IMG/VR virus record: IMGVR_UViG_3300043540_000789
Location: 1-38,642 of that record
Source of the DNA: a virus
DNA length: 38,642 nt
Strand: one strand, 5' to 3'
The position numbers and the translations under genes were made by a program. The notes under the pieces are model-generated. The model saw nothing but the letters and a program-made list of their open reading frames with translations. It ran no database searches and was not told the DNA's origin. The first letter of the stretch is position 1; each line of letters begins with the position of its first letter. This document shows, piece by piece, positions 5,980 to 13,417 of this stretch.

Positions 5980-7845
5980 TCATGGCATCTCATATTCAGC
6001 GCCTCTCGTATCCTCCGCCCGATTCTCAAACTTCGTGAAAGCATGCAGGAACGTGAGCTTCTGCGTCCCCACCGGTCCATTGCGCTGCTTCGCGATGATC
6101 AGTTCCGCCAAGCCGCGGAGGTTTGGATCGTCAGGCTTGTACAGCTCCTCGCGGAAAATGAAGGACACGACATCGGCATCCTGCTCGACCCCTCCGGAAT
6201 CCCTGAGATCGCTCAGTTGCGGCCGGTGGTTTCCGTGCCGGAGTTCCGGCGCGCGGCTGAGTTGCGAGAGCACCAATAACGGCACGCGCAGCTCGCGGGC
6301 CATGATCTTCAGTCCGCGCGAGAGGGCCCCGACCTCCTGGTTCCGGTTCTCCTTGCCTGGAGATGTCACCAGTTGCAGGTAATCGACCACCACCAAATCG
6401 AGGCTCGCCTGCCGCTCGCCGAGCGCAAGCAGCTTCATCCGGATACTCTTCAACGTGGCGCTCGGGTTGTCGTCGATGAAGAGCGGCATCTCGGAAATAT
6501 CCGCAAATGCCTGCTGTACGCGGTGGCGCTGCTCCCGGTCGAGATGGCCGGCGCGGAACGTCATCTGGTCGACCCTCGCACGCGCGCAAATGATCCTGCT
6601 CAGCAGGGACTCCCGCGACATCTCCAGGGAAAATACGGCGACCGTCTTTCGCAGCTCCGCGCAGTTGTGGGCGATATTCATTGCAAGCGCGGTCTTGCCT
6701 TGGGCCGGGCGCGCCGCCAGAATCACGAGATCGCCCCGGTGAAGGCCGAGTGTCAGCTTGTCGAATCGGTAGTACCCGGTCGGGAGGCCCCGGCTGCGTT
6801 GTGAAGGATCGAGGAAGGCGTTGATTCCGCCATCGAACCACTCGACGATTTCAGTGGGACTGAGCAGGCCGCGCCGTTCGATTTCTTCGGCCTGGATTCT
6901 GCGGCGCGCATCCCCGACCAGGTTTTCCAGATCCGCTACGGAGTTACCTGCCTCGATGAACTCGGTGACGTCTTTCCCAGTGGGAATCTCGACGATCAGA
7001 GCCTCGGCAGCTTTGCCGGCCAATTCGCGTTCGATCGCTTCCGCGCGCTTGCGCCCTGGGTCATCATTATCGGGAATGATGAAGATGCGCCGGCCGCGTA
7101 ACGCCTCCGTATATTCGGGAAGCCATTTCTGGGCCGCGCCCCCGCTGTTCGTCGTGGCAACCAGGCCGCCCGACTCGAGCGTGCCAACGTCCTTCTCGCC
7201 CTCAACAAGGTACACGACCTCGGCCTGAAGGACTGCAGGCAGCCGATACAGCACCCTGCGGACATCGGGCAGTTCCTCATCGCCACCGGCGGGTTCCTCT
7301 TTTACCGGATACCAATCGCCGTCCGGGGACTTGCGGTAGGGACCCTTTCGGATGCCCCACACCCAGGCTCCGTCCCTGGGATGGCGGCGGCGCTGGCGAA
7401 ATTCTTTAGTCTTACCATCACGTCCGGGTTCTATCCGAAGGACCTCGTACAACAGTTGCCCGCGCTCGTCTGTGTAGGGGTACGTCGCAACTACCTTTCC
7501 GGGTTCTTGACGCTGCGACTGGGGCTGCGGATGACGCGGTGCTCGCGAGACGCAGAGACGGTCCGGATCGACGCCCGACAATTCAGCTACGCGCTTTACC
7601 GTATCCGAAAATGTTGCCAACGCTTCGGCCTTCTGGACGAAATCGAAGACATCGCCTCCGGCCTGGCACCCGAAGCAATGAAACAACTGCTTATCGAGCG
7701 TTACCGTGAAGCTCGGCGTCCGGTCCTGGTGGAAGGGGCACAGGCCCAGCAACTCATTCGCGTTGCCGCCACGCCGAAGCTCGACGTACTGCCCGACAAT
7801 CCGCGCGATATCGGCAGCCTTCTTCACGTGATCGGCATCGATCAC
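5980..7845 (-). CDS. Fused DnaG-type primase and DnaB-type replicative helicase
   Basis: A 621-aa bifunctional replication protein, analogous in plan to T7 gp4. The N-terminal CHC2 zinc-binding domain has C36, H39, C57 and C60 (LCPFHQDRTPSF, CFGCQAGG). A TOPRIM domain follows with EGEKD at 215-219 and PDNDDPG at 258-264. The C-terminal helicase has Walker A ARPAQGKTAL (378-387), Walker B VVVDYLQL (485-492), a SQLSRAPE motif (~527) and LRDSGGVEQDADVV (547-560). It would unwind the fork and lay primers. The GTG start has GGAGG six bases upstream and lies one base after the stop of the DUF1376 gene. The RNA-polymerase-type core between zinc and TOPRIM domains is short compared with DnaG, as in phage primase-helicases. 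Confidence 0.95.
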   Translation of the reverse strand: MIDADHVKKAADIARIVGQYVELRRGGNANELLGLCPFHQDRTPSFTVTLDKQLFHCFGCQAGGDVFDFVQKAEALATFSDTVKRVAELSGVDPDRLCVSRAPRHPQPQSQRQEPGKVVATYPYTDERGQLLYEVLRIEPGRDGKTKEFRQRRRHPRDGAWVWGIRKGPYRKSPDGDWYPVKEEPAGGDEELPDVRRVLYRLPAVLQAEVVYLVEGEKDVGTLESGGLVATTNSGGAAQKWLPEYTEALRGRRIFIIPDNDDPGRKRAEAIERELAGKAAEALIVEIPTGKDVTEFIEAGNSVADLENLVGDARRRIQAEEIERRGLLSPTEIVEWFDGGINAFLDPSQRSRGLPTGYYRFDKLTLGLHRGDLVILAARPAQGKTALAMNIAHNCAELRKTVAVFSLEMSRESLLSRIICARARVDQMTFRAGHLDREQRHRVQQAFADISEMPLFIDDNPSATLKSIRMKLLALGERQASLDLVVVDYLQLVTSPGKENRNQEVGALSRGLKIMARELRVPLLVLSQLSRAPELRHGNHRPQLSDLRDSGGVEQDADVVSFIFREELYKPDDPNLRGLAELIIAKQRNGPVGTQKLTFLHAFTKFENRAEDTRGAEYEMP

Positions 7846-7846
7846 G

Positions 7847-8638
7847 CTATTCCTCCTCCCACGGCGCGATCCATTCGGCGTTCGGGTCGACGCCTTCTCT
7901 TGAACGTTTGGTGCTGCGCTCCGCTGCTTTTGCCTCAGCGCTTTCCGGCGGCTGATCCTTCCAAAGGCGGCCCGTATGGCGCTCGTTCCCCGTGAGGAAC
8001 ACGTTCGGCGCCGGGATGTACTTCCCGTCTTCTTCCGCCCAGGCGCGCGACTTCTTCCACCGCCGCAGCCCCGCGAACACCTCCGGCATGGTCAGCTCCG
8101 TGATCTCGCCCAGGGTGACCAGCGAAATCCAGGATTGCAGGGCCGTATCGACCCTGACCGGATTGGGATACTCTGCGATCCAGTTGTGGAACGCCTCAAC
8201 CAAACGTGAGCTTGTGACGCTTGGAGTTTGTGCCGAGGCTGGCGGTGGGGTGCTGGCCGGGTCTGAAGGCGGTTTGACCGCTCCTGATTTCCGGGCGCGC
8301 GCCTCGGCCGATTTCTTCCCGCCCGCGCTCGATTTGCGGCTCCACTCCGCCTGCTTGCGCCGCTCCTCCAGGAGCCGGTCGTTGTACAGCCGCCCACCTT
8401 CAGCCCGGAATTTCGCGCGGATTCTCTCGCGGCTGCGGCCATCCCACTCTTTTCCCAGGCGCGAAAGAACCGCCAGCTCCGAATCGTTGTCCGGCAGACC
8501 GCAGTCCGGCTCCAGCCATGCAATGGCCAGAAGGCGGATGTACGCGCCCTCCTCAGACGGCGTCATGAGCAGGATGTCCTTTGACGAGAGCCACGAATCG
8601 GGATAGAACTGAAACGCCGGTGACTTGTCGCGAGCCAT
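7847..8638 (-). CDS. DUF1376 replication-associated protein
   Basis: A 263-aa protein whose first ~100 residues are a DUF1376 (YdaU-like) domain: FQFYPDSWLSSKDILLMTPS, then EEGAYIRLLAIAW and LPDNDSELAVLSRL. This winged-helix-like domain is common in phage replication proteins that sit just before a helicase, as here. A basic linker (KSAEARARKSGAVK) and a Pro/Ser-rich stretch lead to a helical C-terminal domain with VDTALQSWISLV and WKKSRAWAEEDGKYIPAPN, a form typical of helicase-loader or initiator-like phage proteins. The ATG at 8638 shares one base with the RusA stop; a GTG one codon upstream is also possible. An origin-binding or helicase-loading role is inferred. Confidence 0.85.
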   Translation of the reverse strand: MARDKSPAFQFYPDSWLSSKDILLMTPSEEGAYIRLLAIAWLEPDCGLPDNDSELAVLSRLGKEWDGRSRERIRAKFRAEGGRLYNDRLLEERRKQAEWSRKSSAGGKKSAEARARKSGAVKPPSDPASTPPPASAQTPSVTSSRLVEAFHNWIAEYPNPVRVDTALQSWISLVTLGEITELTMPEVFAGLRRWKKSRAWAEEDGKYIPAPNVFLTGNERHTGRLWKDQPPESAEAKAAERSTKRSREGVDPNAEWIAPWEEE

Positions 8639-9105
8639 CACAGAGACTCCCGAATCCGGATCACTGCTCCCGGAACGCCCAATGCGTCCGGGTGTTCGCC
8701 AGGGAACACCTTCTCGGCCAACAGCCGGACAATGCGGGCATCATCTTCGATGGCTCCCGCCTCCACCAGGGCGTCGGCCGTTGACCGGCAGATTTTATCG
8801 ACATCGGGCTTTTTGTCCGGCCAAGTGCGCCGCCTCCTCGGGGCGCTTCTGGGCTTAGGGAGTGTGAAGATCATCTCAACGTCTACGGGACCGTTGATGC
8901 AGCACTCCCGCGGATACCCTCCCGGATTGAACGCCTCCAGTACGGCGTACTTCACGGCCTCACGCCAGGGCTTAACCCTCGCGGAACTCTCCACCAGGAT
9001 TCCGCGCCCGGCCTTAGTGTGGCCGATGAGCCGCTTCGATCCTTGGGGTGCGGGCAGTCCGACAACGCGGATCTCGACGCTCCGGACTGCCCGCTCGGGC
9101 GTCAT
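8638..9105 (-). CDS. rusA: RusA-family Holliday junction resolvase
   Basis: A 155-aa endonuclease that cuts four-way junctions by paired nicks, resolving recombination intermediates and branched DNA before packaging. Seen: GLPAPQGSKR near the N-terminus, KPWREAVKYAV, and the catalytic stretch KKPDVDKICRSTADAL with D101 and D103, followed by EDDARIVRL with D121/D122. These acidic residues make up the RusA metal-binding site, and the length is normal for the family (120-160 aa). The ATG follows the TAA of the upstream gene directly. It is part of the recombination-replication operon between the SSB-like and DUF1376 genes. Confidence 0.92.
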   Translation of the reverse strand: MTPERAVRSVEIRVVGLPAPQGSKRLIGHTKAGRGILVESSARVKPWREAVKYAVLEAFNPGGYPRECCINGPVDVEMIFTLPKPRSAPRRRRTWPDKKPDVDKICRSTADALVEAGAIEDDARIVRLLAEKVFPGEHPDALGVPGAVIRIRESL

Positions 9106-9918
9106 TTACCCCTCCTCCGGCCCCACGGTCCGCGGCCCGCCGTTCTCCCCGATCACGCTGTCCGCCCAATCCATCACCGCGTGCGCGGACTTCGCCAGCG
9201 TGCGGTTCCCGGCGCCGATGTGGTCCTCCATATCGTGAAAGATCAGGTTCGCCGCATCGAGAATCGCATCTCGGCCGCTCTGGAAGGTGACGTTGGAGCG
9301 CAACGGCTCCTGCCGGCGCTTGCCGTAACCCAAGTCCCAGGTGACGGCAGAGATCCACTGATCGGGGCCGATCTCCAGGAAGCGGATCTCGGCGCCGCCC
9401 CTTTGCTTCTGTCCTTCGACGGCAAACGTCAGCCGGCGGACCGTCGGCTCGTCGTCCGAGTACAGGTCGCCGTGAACCGGGGCGGGATAAGCGCGCGCCT
9501 CGATGAGGCGGGACTCATCCGTGACGGGTTCCGGCTGCGGTGGCTCGGGCGGCTTGGGTTCGTCTGCCGGGTGATTGACCATGAAGTCGAGGACGGCCTG
9601 GCGCTCCATCTCCGTCATGGGCCGCGTGCGAACGATCTCGCCGGTGTCCTGGCGGACGATCGTCGCCTGCCCTGGCTCCGGCTTATCGAGAATGACCTCG
9701 CACGGCACGTTACGCATCTCGTAGCCGGCGCCCAGGAGAGCGGCGAGCTTCGAAGCGCGCCCAATCTGCTCCTCAATCTTGGCCTTATACTGCGAGTCGA
9801 TTTCTTTCTTTTCCTGCTCCAGTTCGGAGCGGAGGCGGGTTGCGGTGGCGAGTTGCCGCGCACTCTCTGCCCATTCGTCGGGCGTGAAATCGCAGCGCAA
9901 GAGCTCGGTGTATTCCAA
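9106..9918 (-). CDS. Conserved phage protein with N-terminal coiled coil, unknown function
   Basis: 270 aa, starting at TTG (9918) with AAAGGAG six bases upstream. Residues ~1-65 are a charged coiled coil (LRSELEQEKKEIDSQYKAKI). A small conserved-looking domain follows, with NVPCEVILDKPEPGQATIVR, then QDTGEIVRTRPM. A proline-rich linker (KPPEPPQPEP) leads to a second region (~140-260) with FLEIGPDQWISAVTWDLGY and a helical end. The first part resembles small phage proteins usually found next to recombination genes. The second part may be a gene fusion. No catalytic motif is apparent. Its position between the SSB-like protein and RusA suggests a role in phage recombination, but this is contextual. 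Confidence 0.75.
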   Translation of the reverse strand: MEYTELLRCDFTPDEWAESARQLATATRLRSELEQEKKEIDSQYKAKIEEQIGRASKLAALLGAGYEMRNVPCEVILDKPEPGQATIVRQDTGEIVRTRPMTEMERQAVLDFMVNHPADEPKPPEPPQPEPVTDESRLIEARAYPAPVHGDLYSDDEPTVRRLTFAVEGQKQRGGAEIRFLEIGPDQWISAVTWDLGYGKRRQEPLRSNVTFQSGRDAILDAANLIFHDMEDHIGAGNRTLAKSAHAVMDWADSVIGENGGPRTVGPEEG

Positions 9919-9941
9919 GGTCGTCTCCTTTCGATGGCGAT

Positions 9942-10505
9942 TTAAAAAGGCACGTCGTCGTCGCTGGGGACGTAGTCGCCCTCCGGCGGCGGTGCGGTCG
10001 GCGCGGCGGATGCGCGGGGGGCGGGTGCAGCCGGCGCGTGCATGGCCTTCAGCGCTTTTCCGAAGAGGTTATCCAGGTCCCGAAGCTTCTTCGGCTCCAG
10101 CGCCTTCACTTCGAGGCTGCCGCCGCCCTGCCGGGCGATGGCCCACCGCTCGCGCTTGGCGCCGTCCTGATCGTCTTCGTGGGAGCACCACATGTCCACA
10201 TCCAGGCCGCGGAAGTCGTGAAAGCCGGGTGTGCTCGGGTCCAACTCCCGGAAGCTGGAACCCTTGAATCCGAGTATCTTCAGGTCTTCCAGGAAGTACT
10301 TGAGGGTCTTGTCTGTGATGGCGCGGAAGTGGGTGCGCTCATACTGCGCCGGCGCCGGAATGTAGCGCGTCGGGTCGGACGGATCGACCTTGCCGAGCAC
10401 CGTGAACTGCAGGACGAACTGCGGCGTGCCGGTCTTCGCCTCACCGAGGGCTTGGCTGGTCACTTTGCAGGCGTACCGGCCAACTTCATAGAAAGGCTTA
10501 GCCAT
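9942..10505 (-). CDS. SSB-like single-strand DNA-binding protein (acidic DDDVPF tail)
   Basis: A 187-aa protein with a beta-rich N-terminal domain (~1-110, FVLQFTVLGKVDPSDPTRYI and similar strands), a Pro/Ala-rich linker (~150-175) and the terminal residues SDDDVPF. The tip closely matches the DDDIPF tail of bacterial SSB, which recruits recombination and replication partners. The fold family could be a DUF669-type phage protein rather than classic SSB. It overlaps the ATPase gene by eight bases and shares an operon with a recombinase-like ATPase, a nuclease and RusA. Together they would form a single-strand annealing or strand-exchange module. Coating of ssDNA is inferred from tail and context. 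Confidence 0.72.
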   Translation of the reverse strand: MAKPFYEVGRYACKVTSQALGEAKTGTPQFVLQFTVLGKVDPSDPTRYIPAPAQYERTHFRAITDKTLKYFLEDLKILGFKGSSFRELDPSTPGFHDFRGLDVDMWCSHEDDQDGAKRERWAIARQGGGSLEVKALEPKKLRDLDNLFGKALKAMHAPAAPAPRASAAPTAPPPEGDYVPSDDDVPF

Positions 10506-11388
10506 TAACTGCCTCCCGGCCCTGCTTTACGGCCACCATGAAGTTGGCCCAGGCCTCCGCGGCACTCGATCCCATATCGACTTCCGCCTGCAGTCCGAGG
10601 CGGTTCTTGGCGTCGTAGGATGCATGGCGCTCCGTGAAGAGCATGCGGTGGTTTCCGCCAGCGCCTTTGCCGCGGGCGGCGCCGGTTTTCTTGTTCTCCT
10701 GGACTGCGGTCAACGTGACCTCGAAGTTGCCAAAGAGAACGACGTCGGCCCATTTGTGCGTGAGGCCCCAGGTTTTGTCATGCATGTCCGGCGTGTAGCG
10801 GTCGTAGTCCGCACCCTCGGGGTTTTTGAAGGGCTTCACCTTCGTATGGCAGAGGGCGACGATGGCCATTCTCCGCTCGGCGCGCAGCCGGTCGAGGGCG
10901 TTGAGGAACTTGCGCCACTCGGCGAGGGCCACCTCGAATCCCCGCATGTAGCCCATGAATCCGCGCTCGCCCCAGTCGTTGTTGAAATCGCGCTCGCACA
11001 CGAACTCATGGCAGAGGCGTTCGGCGCCATTGACCGTATCCAGGGCCAGCGTGCGGTAGGGATGATCCTCCACGGTCAATGTCTCGACGGTTCCGAGGAG
11101 TTCATCCCAGGACTGCAACTCGGGAAAGTGCGGGACCTCCGGCAGCCGGCCGGAATCGATCAGGGTTTCGAGGCCGGTCTCGCCTTTCGTTTCGATGAAA
11201 ACCGGCTTGACCGTCTGCGCCGCGAAGGAGGTTTTGCCCCATCCTTCGACCGCGTGCAGGACCGTGCGGTTGGGAAGCCCGCTACCCTTGCTGCTGATCG
11301 CAGACAGGGGCGGGCGGTTGCTCGTTGCGACCGGCGCCGGCTGCCGCGAGCTCGGTGCCCGCGGAGTGGCTTGCGCTGTTGGTGTCAT
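10498..11388 (-). CDS. RecA-like ATPase (AAA_24/Sak4-type recombination protein)
   Basis: A 296-aa P-loop ATPase. After a low-complexity N-terminus (~1-35, Pro/Ser/Thr-rich) it has a Walker A variant AVEGWGKTSFA (~46-56), a short strand VFIETKGE, Walker B TLALDTVNG with the acidic Asp, and a sensor-like VALCHTKVKPF. Proteins of this layout (PF13479, AAA_24) include phage Sak4-type recombinases, which cooperate with an SSB as here. I chose the ATG at 11388 because AAAGGAG lies nine bases upstream; a TTG six bases before it is too close to that site. The start lies 107 bp inside the upstream nuclease gene, so its low-complexity N-terminus is encoded in an overlapping frame. Confidence 0.85.
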   Translation of the reverse strand: MTPTAQATPRAPSSRQPAPVATSNRPPLSAISSKGSGLPNRTVLHAVEGWGKTSFAAQTVKPVFIETKGETGLETLIDSGRLPEVPHFPELQSWDELLGTVETLTVEDHPYRTLALDTVNGAERLCHEFVCERDFNNDWGERGFMGYMRGFEVALAEWRKFLNALDRLRAERRMAIVALCHTKVKPFKNPEGADYDRYTPDMHDKTWGLTHKWADVVLFGNFEVTLTAVQENKKTGAARGKGAGGNHRMLFTERHASYDAKNRLGLQAEVDMGSSAAEAWANFMVAVKQGREAVNG

Positions 11389-12436
11389 TTTCAATTGCTC
11401 CTTTCTCGAAAGCTAAGAACCACGCCTCCAGCGCCGCGTGCCAGAGGTTGCCGAAGTACAACGCATCGCGCTCTTCTTCGTCCTGCCGCTCAATGCCCAG
11501 TTCGTATTCGTAGAAGTGCTTTCGCCGGCAGGTTTGAAAGCAGCGGATGCGGCTGTTGGTGAGGACATTGCGGCCGTCGCCCTCGATTTCCGGAAGCTCC
11601 GTATGGACACATGGCTTCCGGCGCCAATTGTCGGAATCGGGATCATCGTGCCCCGAGCAAATCCCCAGGAACTTGCACGGACCGCCGTACAGCATGCAGG
11701 CGCCCGAGTTCCGCGCGTGCCGGCCCGTGTTGCGCGCATGTAGGATCTCCTGACCGTGCTCCCACAACTCGACGGCGTAGTCGTGCAACTCGGCGTCAAG
11801 CCGTGGAATGGACCGGCGCTGGAAGTACCACTCCGGCCGCGCCAGCGTGCAATCATGCGCCAGACGCGCTTCGTACATTTCCAGCGTCTCGCGCGGCTTC
11901 TCGACATTAAGCGCCAGGACCGAATCGTCCGAGAGCCGGCGGCCGAAATAATCGTGCGTGACCGCGGCGCTCCGGGCTTCAGCTTTGGTGAGTAGCTTCG
12001 GGCTGATCGTCGGCTTCCGGACTACGTCCCAGACGGCGTCGTCCACCTTGCGGCCGTTGAGCCATTCGAGCAGCATGTAGTGGCTCGGCTGGCCCTCCAC
12101 GATAAGCTGCCGCCAGTAGGGCGCGTTCGGATCGCTGACGTCTTCGGAAGTCGTTTTGTGATCCATCAGCACAACGCGATCCCGAAAGACAGCGCTCACG
12201 TCGATCTTGCCGGCCACGGTGAAGGACCGGCTCTTTCGGCCTGTTTCCGGATTCCAGAGGTCTGACTGAGCCACGCGCTCCACCGCGACCGGCAGATATT
12301 CGCCGTCGGCCCAGCGCGCGTGGTAGCCGGCCAGGAGGCCCCGGCATTTCGCTGCCATGAGCGCGTGCAATTCGTCCGGCGCCTCACCCACGAACGCATG
12401 TACCGCGGTGAGGGCCGTTTCAAGCCGTCTTGGCAT
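11282..12436 (-). CDS. PD-(D/E)XK Fe-S nuclease (Cas4/AddB-like) with permuted module order
   Basis: A 384-aa protein from the ATG at 12436 (AAGGAG seven bases upstream). The nuclease core comes first: AGKIDVS (metal-binding D79), LMDHKTTSED (catalytic D92, K94) and a Q-motif EGQPSHY (114-120). Three cysteines follow in ACMLYGGPCKFLGIC (C247, C254, C260). Only then, at 291-340, comes the module that normally opens these proteins: NSRIRCFQTCRRKHFYEYEL (C303) and LYFGNLWHAALEAW. In Cas4/AddB relatives the first of four Fe-S cysteines belongs to that opening module. So all four ligands seem present, but in permuted order. The C-terminal ~35 residues are low-complexity and overlap the ATPase gene. 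Likely an exonuclease for recombination. Confidence 0.85.
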   Translation of the reverse strand: MPRRLETALTAVHAFVGEAPDELHALMAAKCRGLLAGYHARWADGEYLPVAVERVAQSDLWNPETGRKSRSFTVAGKIDVSAVFRDRVVLMDHKTTSEDVSDPNAPYWRQLIVEGQPSHYMLLEWLNGRKVDDAVWDVVRKPTISPKLLTKAEARSAAVTHDYFGRRLSDDSVLALNVEKPRETLEMYEARLAHDCTLARPEWYFQRRSIPRLDAELHDYAVELWEHGQEILHARNTGRHARNSGACMLYGGPCKFLGICSGHDDPDSDNWRRKPCVHTELPEIEGDGRNVLTNSRIRCFQTCRRKHFYEYELGIERQDEEERDALYFGNLWHAALEAWFLAFEKGAIENDTNSASHSAGTELAAAGAGRNEQPPAPVCDQQQG

Positions 12437-12674
12437 ATTTCTCCTTCGCGTTCTTTTCCGTGCGCCAGCCCCTCGCCGCCGGGCCGTACCAATACTCCGC
12501 CGTCCGGATTGCGTGCTCCAGGTATGGGGAGGCGAAATCCTTCCTGCGCCCGTTGGCCGTGCGCGCGCCGGCGAACATGAGCCAGCGATCGCCATCGCGC
12601 ACGAGCCACACGCGCGTGCCGCCGCAGATTGCGTTCACGCAAGCCGCGTCCGGGGGAATCTGCGGCCCCGTCAT
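12420..12674 (-). CDS. Small phage protein (84 aa), unknown function
   Basis: The ATG at 12674 overlaps the stop of the holin-like gene as ATGA. The product has a compact beta-rich first half (GGTRVWLVRDGDRWLMFAG) and a helical, aromatic and basic second half (YLEHAIRTAEYWYGPAARGW, ending KNAKEKYAKTA). No cysteines in a metal pattern and no membrane segment. Its 3' end overlaps the nuclease start by 17 bases, and the nuclease ribosome-binding site lies inside it. It marks the border between the lysis genes and the recombination genes. I do not recognise a family. Confidence 0.7.
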   Translation of the reverse strand: MTGPQIPPDAACVNAICGGTRVWLVRDGDRWLMFAGARTANGRRKDFASPYLEHAIRTAEYWYGPAARGWRTEKNAKEKYAKTA

Positions 12675-12847
12675 GCGGCGCCCTGCTTTCCGATCATGCT
12701 GCGAGCGAGTACGCCCAGCGCGAATGGGATGAGGTCCTCACTTTTGGGGACCTTGAGGAGCCAGAGGCCCGCGCCGAGGGCGATAAGGACGAGGCTGACC
12801 ACGATGTGGCCAGCCTCGCACTCCAAAAGATTGATGAGCTGTTGCAT
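12671..12847 (-). CDS. Holin-like small membrane protein (58 aa)
   Basis: The ATG at 12847 is 11 bases after the stop of the exported barrel-like protein, with a GAGG about 8-9 bases upstream. The product has a short polar N-terminus, one strong hydrophobic span (HIVVSLVLIALGAGLWLLKV, residues 14-33), then a PKSEDLIP loop, a second moderately hydrophobic helix (FALGVLARSMI) and a short basic tail. Size, topology and position in the lysis region fit a small holin or holin accessory protein. Such proteins are too varied to confirm by eye. The alternative is a generic small membrane protein. Confidence 0.6.
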   Translation of the reverse strand: MQQLINLLECEAGHIVVSLVLIALGAGLWLLKVPKSEDLIPFALGVLARSMIGKQGAA

Positions 12848-12858
12848 GCGCGTGCGCC

Positions 12859-13371
12859 TCAGTTTCCGGTTCGGAACGTGTAGCCGATCTGCGCGTGGAA
12901 CCAGGGCTGCCAGCCGGGGTTGACGGGCGAGTAGATCTCGCGCGCTGCTACCGAGAATCCCCAGTTGGGCGCCTTCGCCGGATGGAAGGTGATCCCGCCG
13001 CCGAGCGTAGCGGACAGACCTACCGCAGACCGGGTGACCGCCGCGCCGCCCTGGCCCAGGACGAATAGATCCACTTTCACCGCCGACGAGGTCGCGGTCG
13101 CTACCACCTGGCGGATGCCGGTCGAGGTCGAGTAAACCAGATTTTTCGGGTCCTTCACGGAGCCCCGCGCCTCGAAGCCCGTCAGCGAACACGTGGTGGA
13201 GCTGGCGTTGCAGATGCCGATGGCCAGGTTGCCGGCCCCATACGGCGCGGTGGTGTAGAGACTCGGCCCAAAGCCGATGTAAATCGCGCTCTGCGCGGAC
13301 GCGGCGCTGGCCAGCGCGAGCATGAGGAGGGCGAACGCAAACGCACGCCCGATCGTCTTCAACGAAACCAT
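12859..13371 (-). CDS. Exported beta-barrel-like outer-membrane protein
   Basis: 170 aa with a clear Sec signal peptide: basic start (MVSLKTIGRAF), a hydrophobic core and a cleavage region SAASAQ near residue 27. The mature part is rich in alternating hydrophobic/polar strands, Gly, Ser and Thr (SAIYIGFGPSLYTTAPYGAG, AVGLSATLGGGITFHP) and ends with aromatic-flanked strands (WFHAQIGYTFRTGN), as in small outer-membrane barrels. Two Cys (NASSTTCSL region) may pair. An AGAGGA ribosome-binding site precedes the ATG. It is unusual to find it inside a phage lysis operon. Phage-coded outer-membrane proteins can block receptors or alter the surface of lysogens. The diderm host is inferred largely from this gene. 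Confidence 0.7.
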   Translation of the reverse strand: MVSLKTIGRAFAFALLMLALASAASAQSAIYIGFGPSLYTTAPYGAGNLAIGICNASSTTCSLTGFEARGSVKDPKNLVYSTSTGIRQVVATATSSAVKVDLFVLGQGGAAVTRSAVGLSATLGGGITFHPAKAPNWGFSVAAREIYSPVNPGWQPWFHAQIGYTFRTGN

Positions 13372-13417
13372 GATTTTCCTCTTTCTGCCCGGAGACCGCC
13401 GGGCGCGGTGGGAACTG

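Noticed and set aside
12859-13192. 173-aa ORF joining the holin-like frame to sequence upstream
   Set aside because: The upstream part is a shadow of the exported barrel-like gene. The ATG at 12847 with a GAGG is the sensible start.
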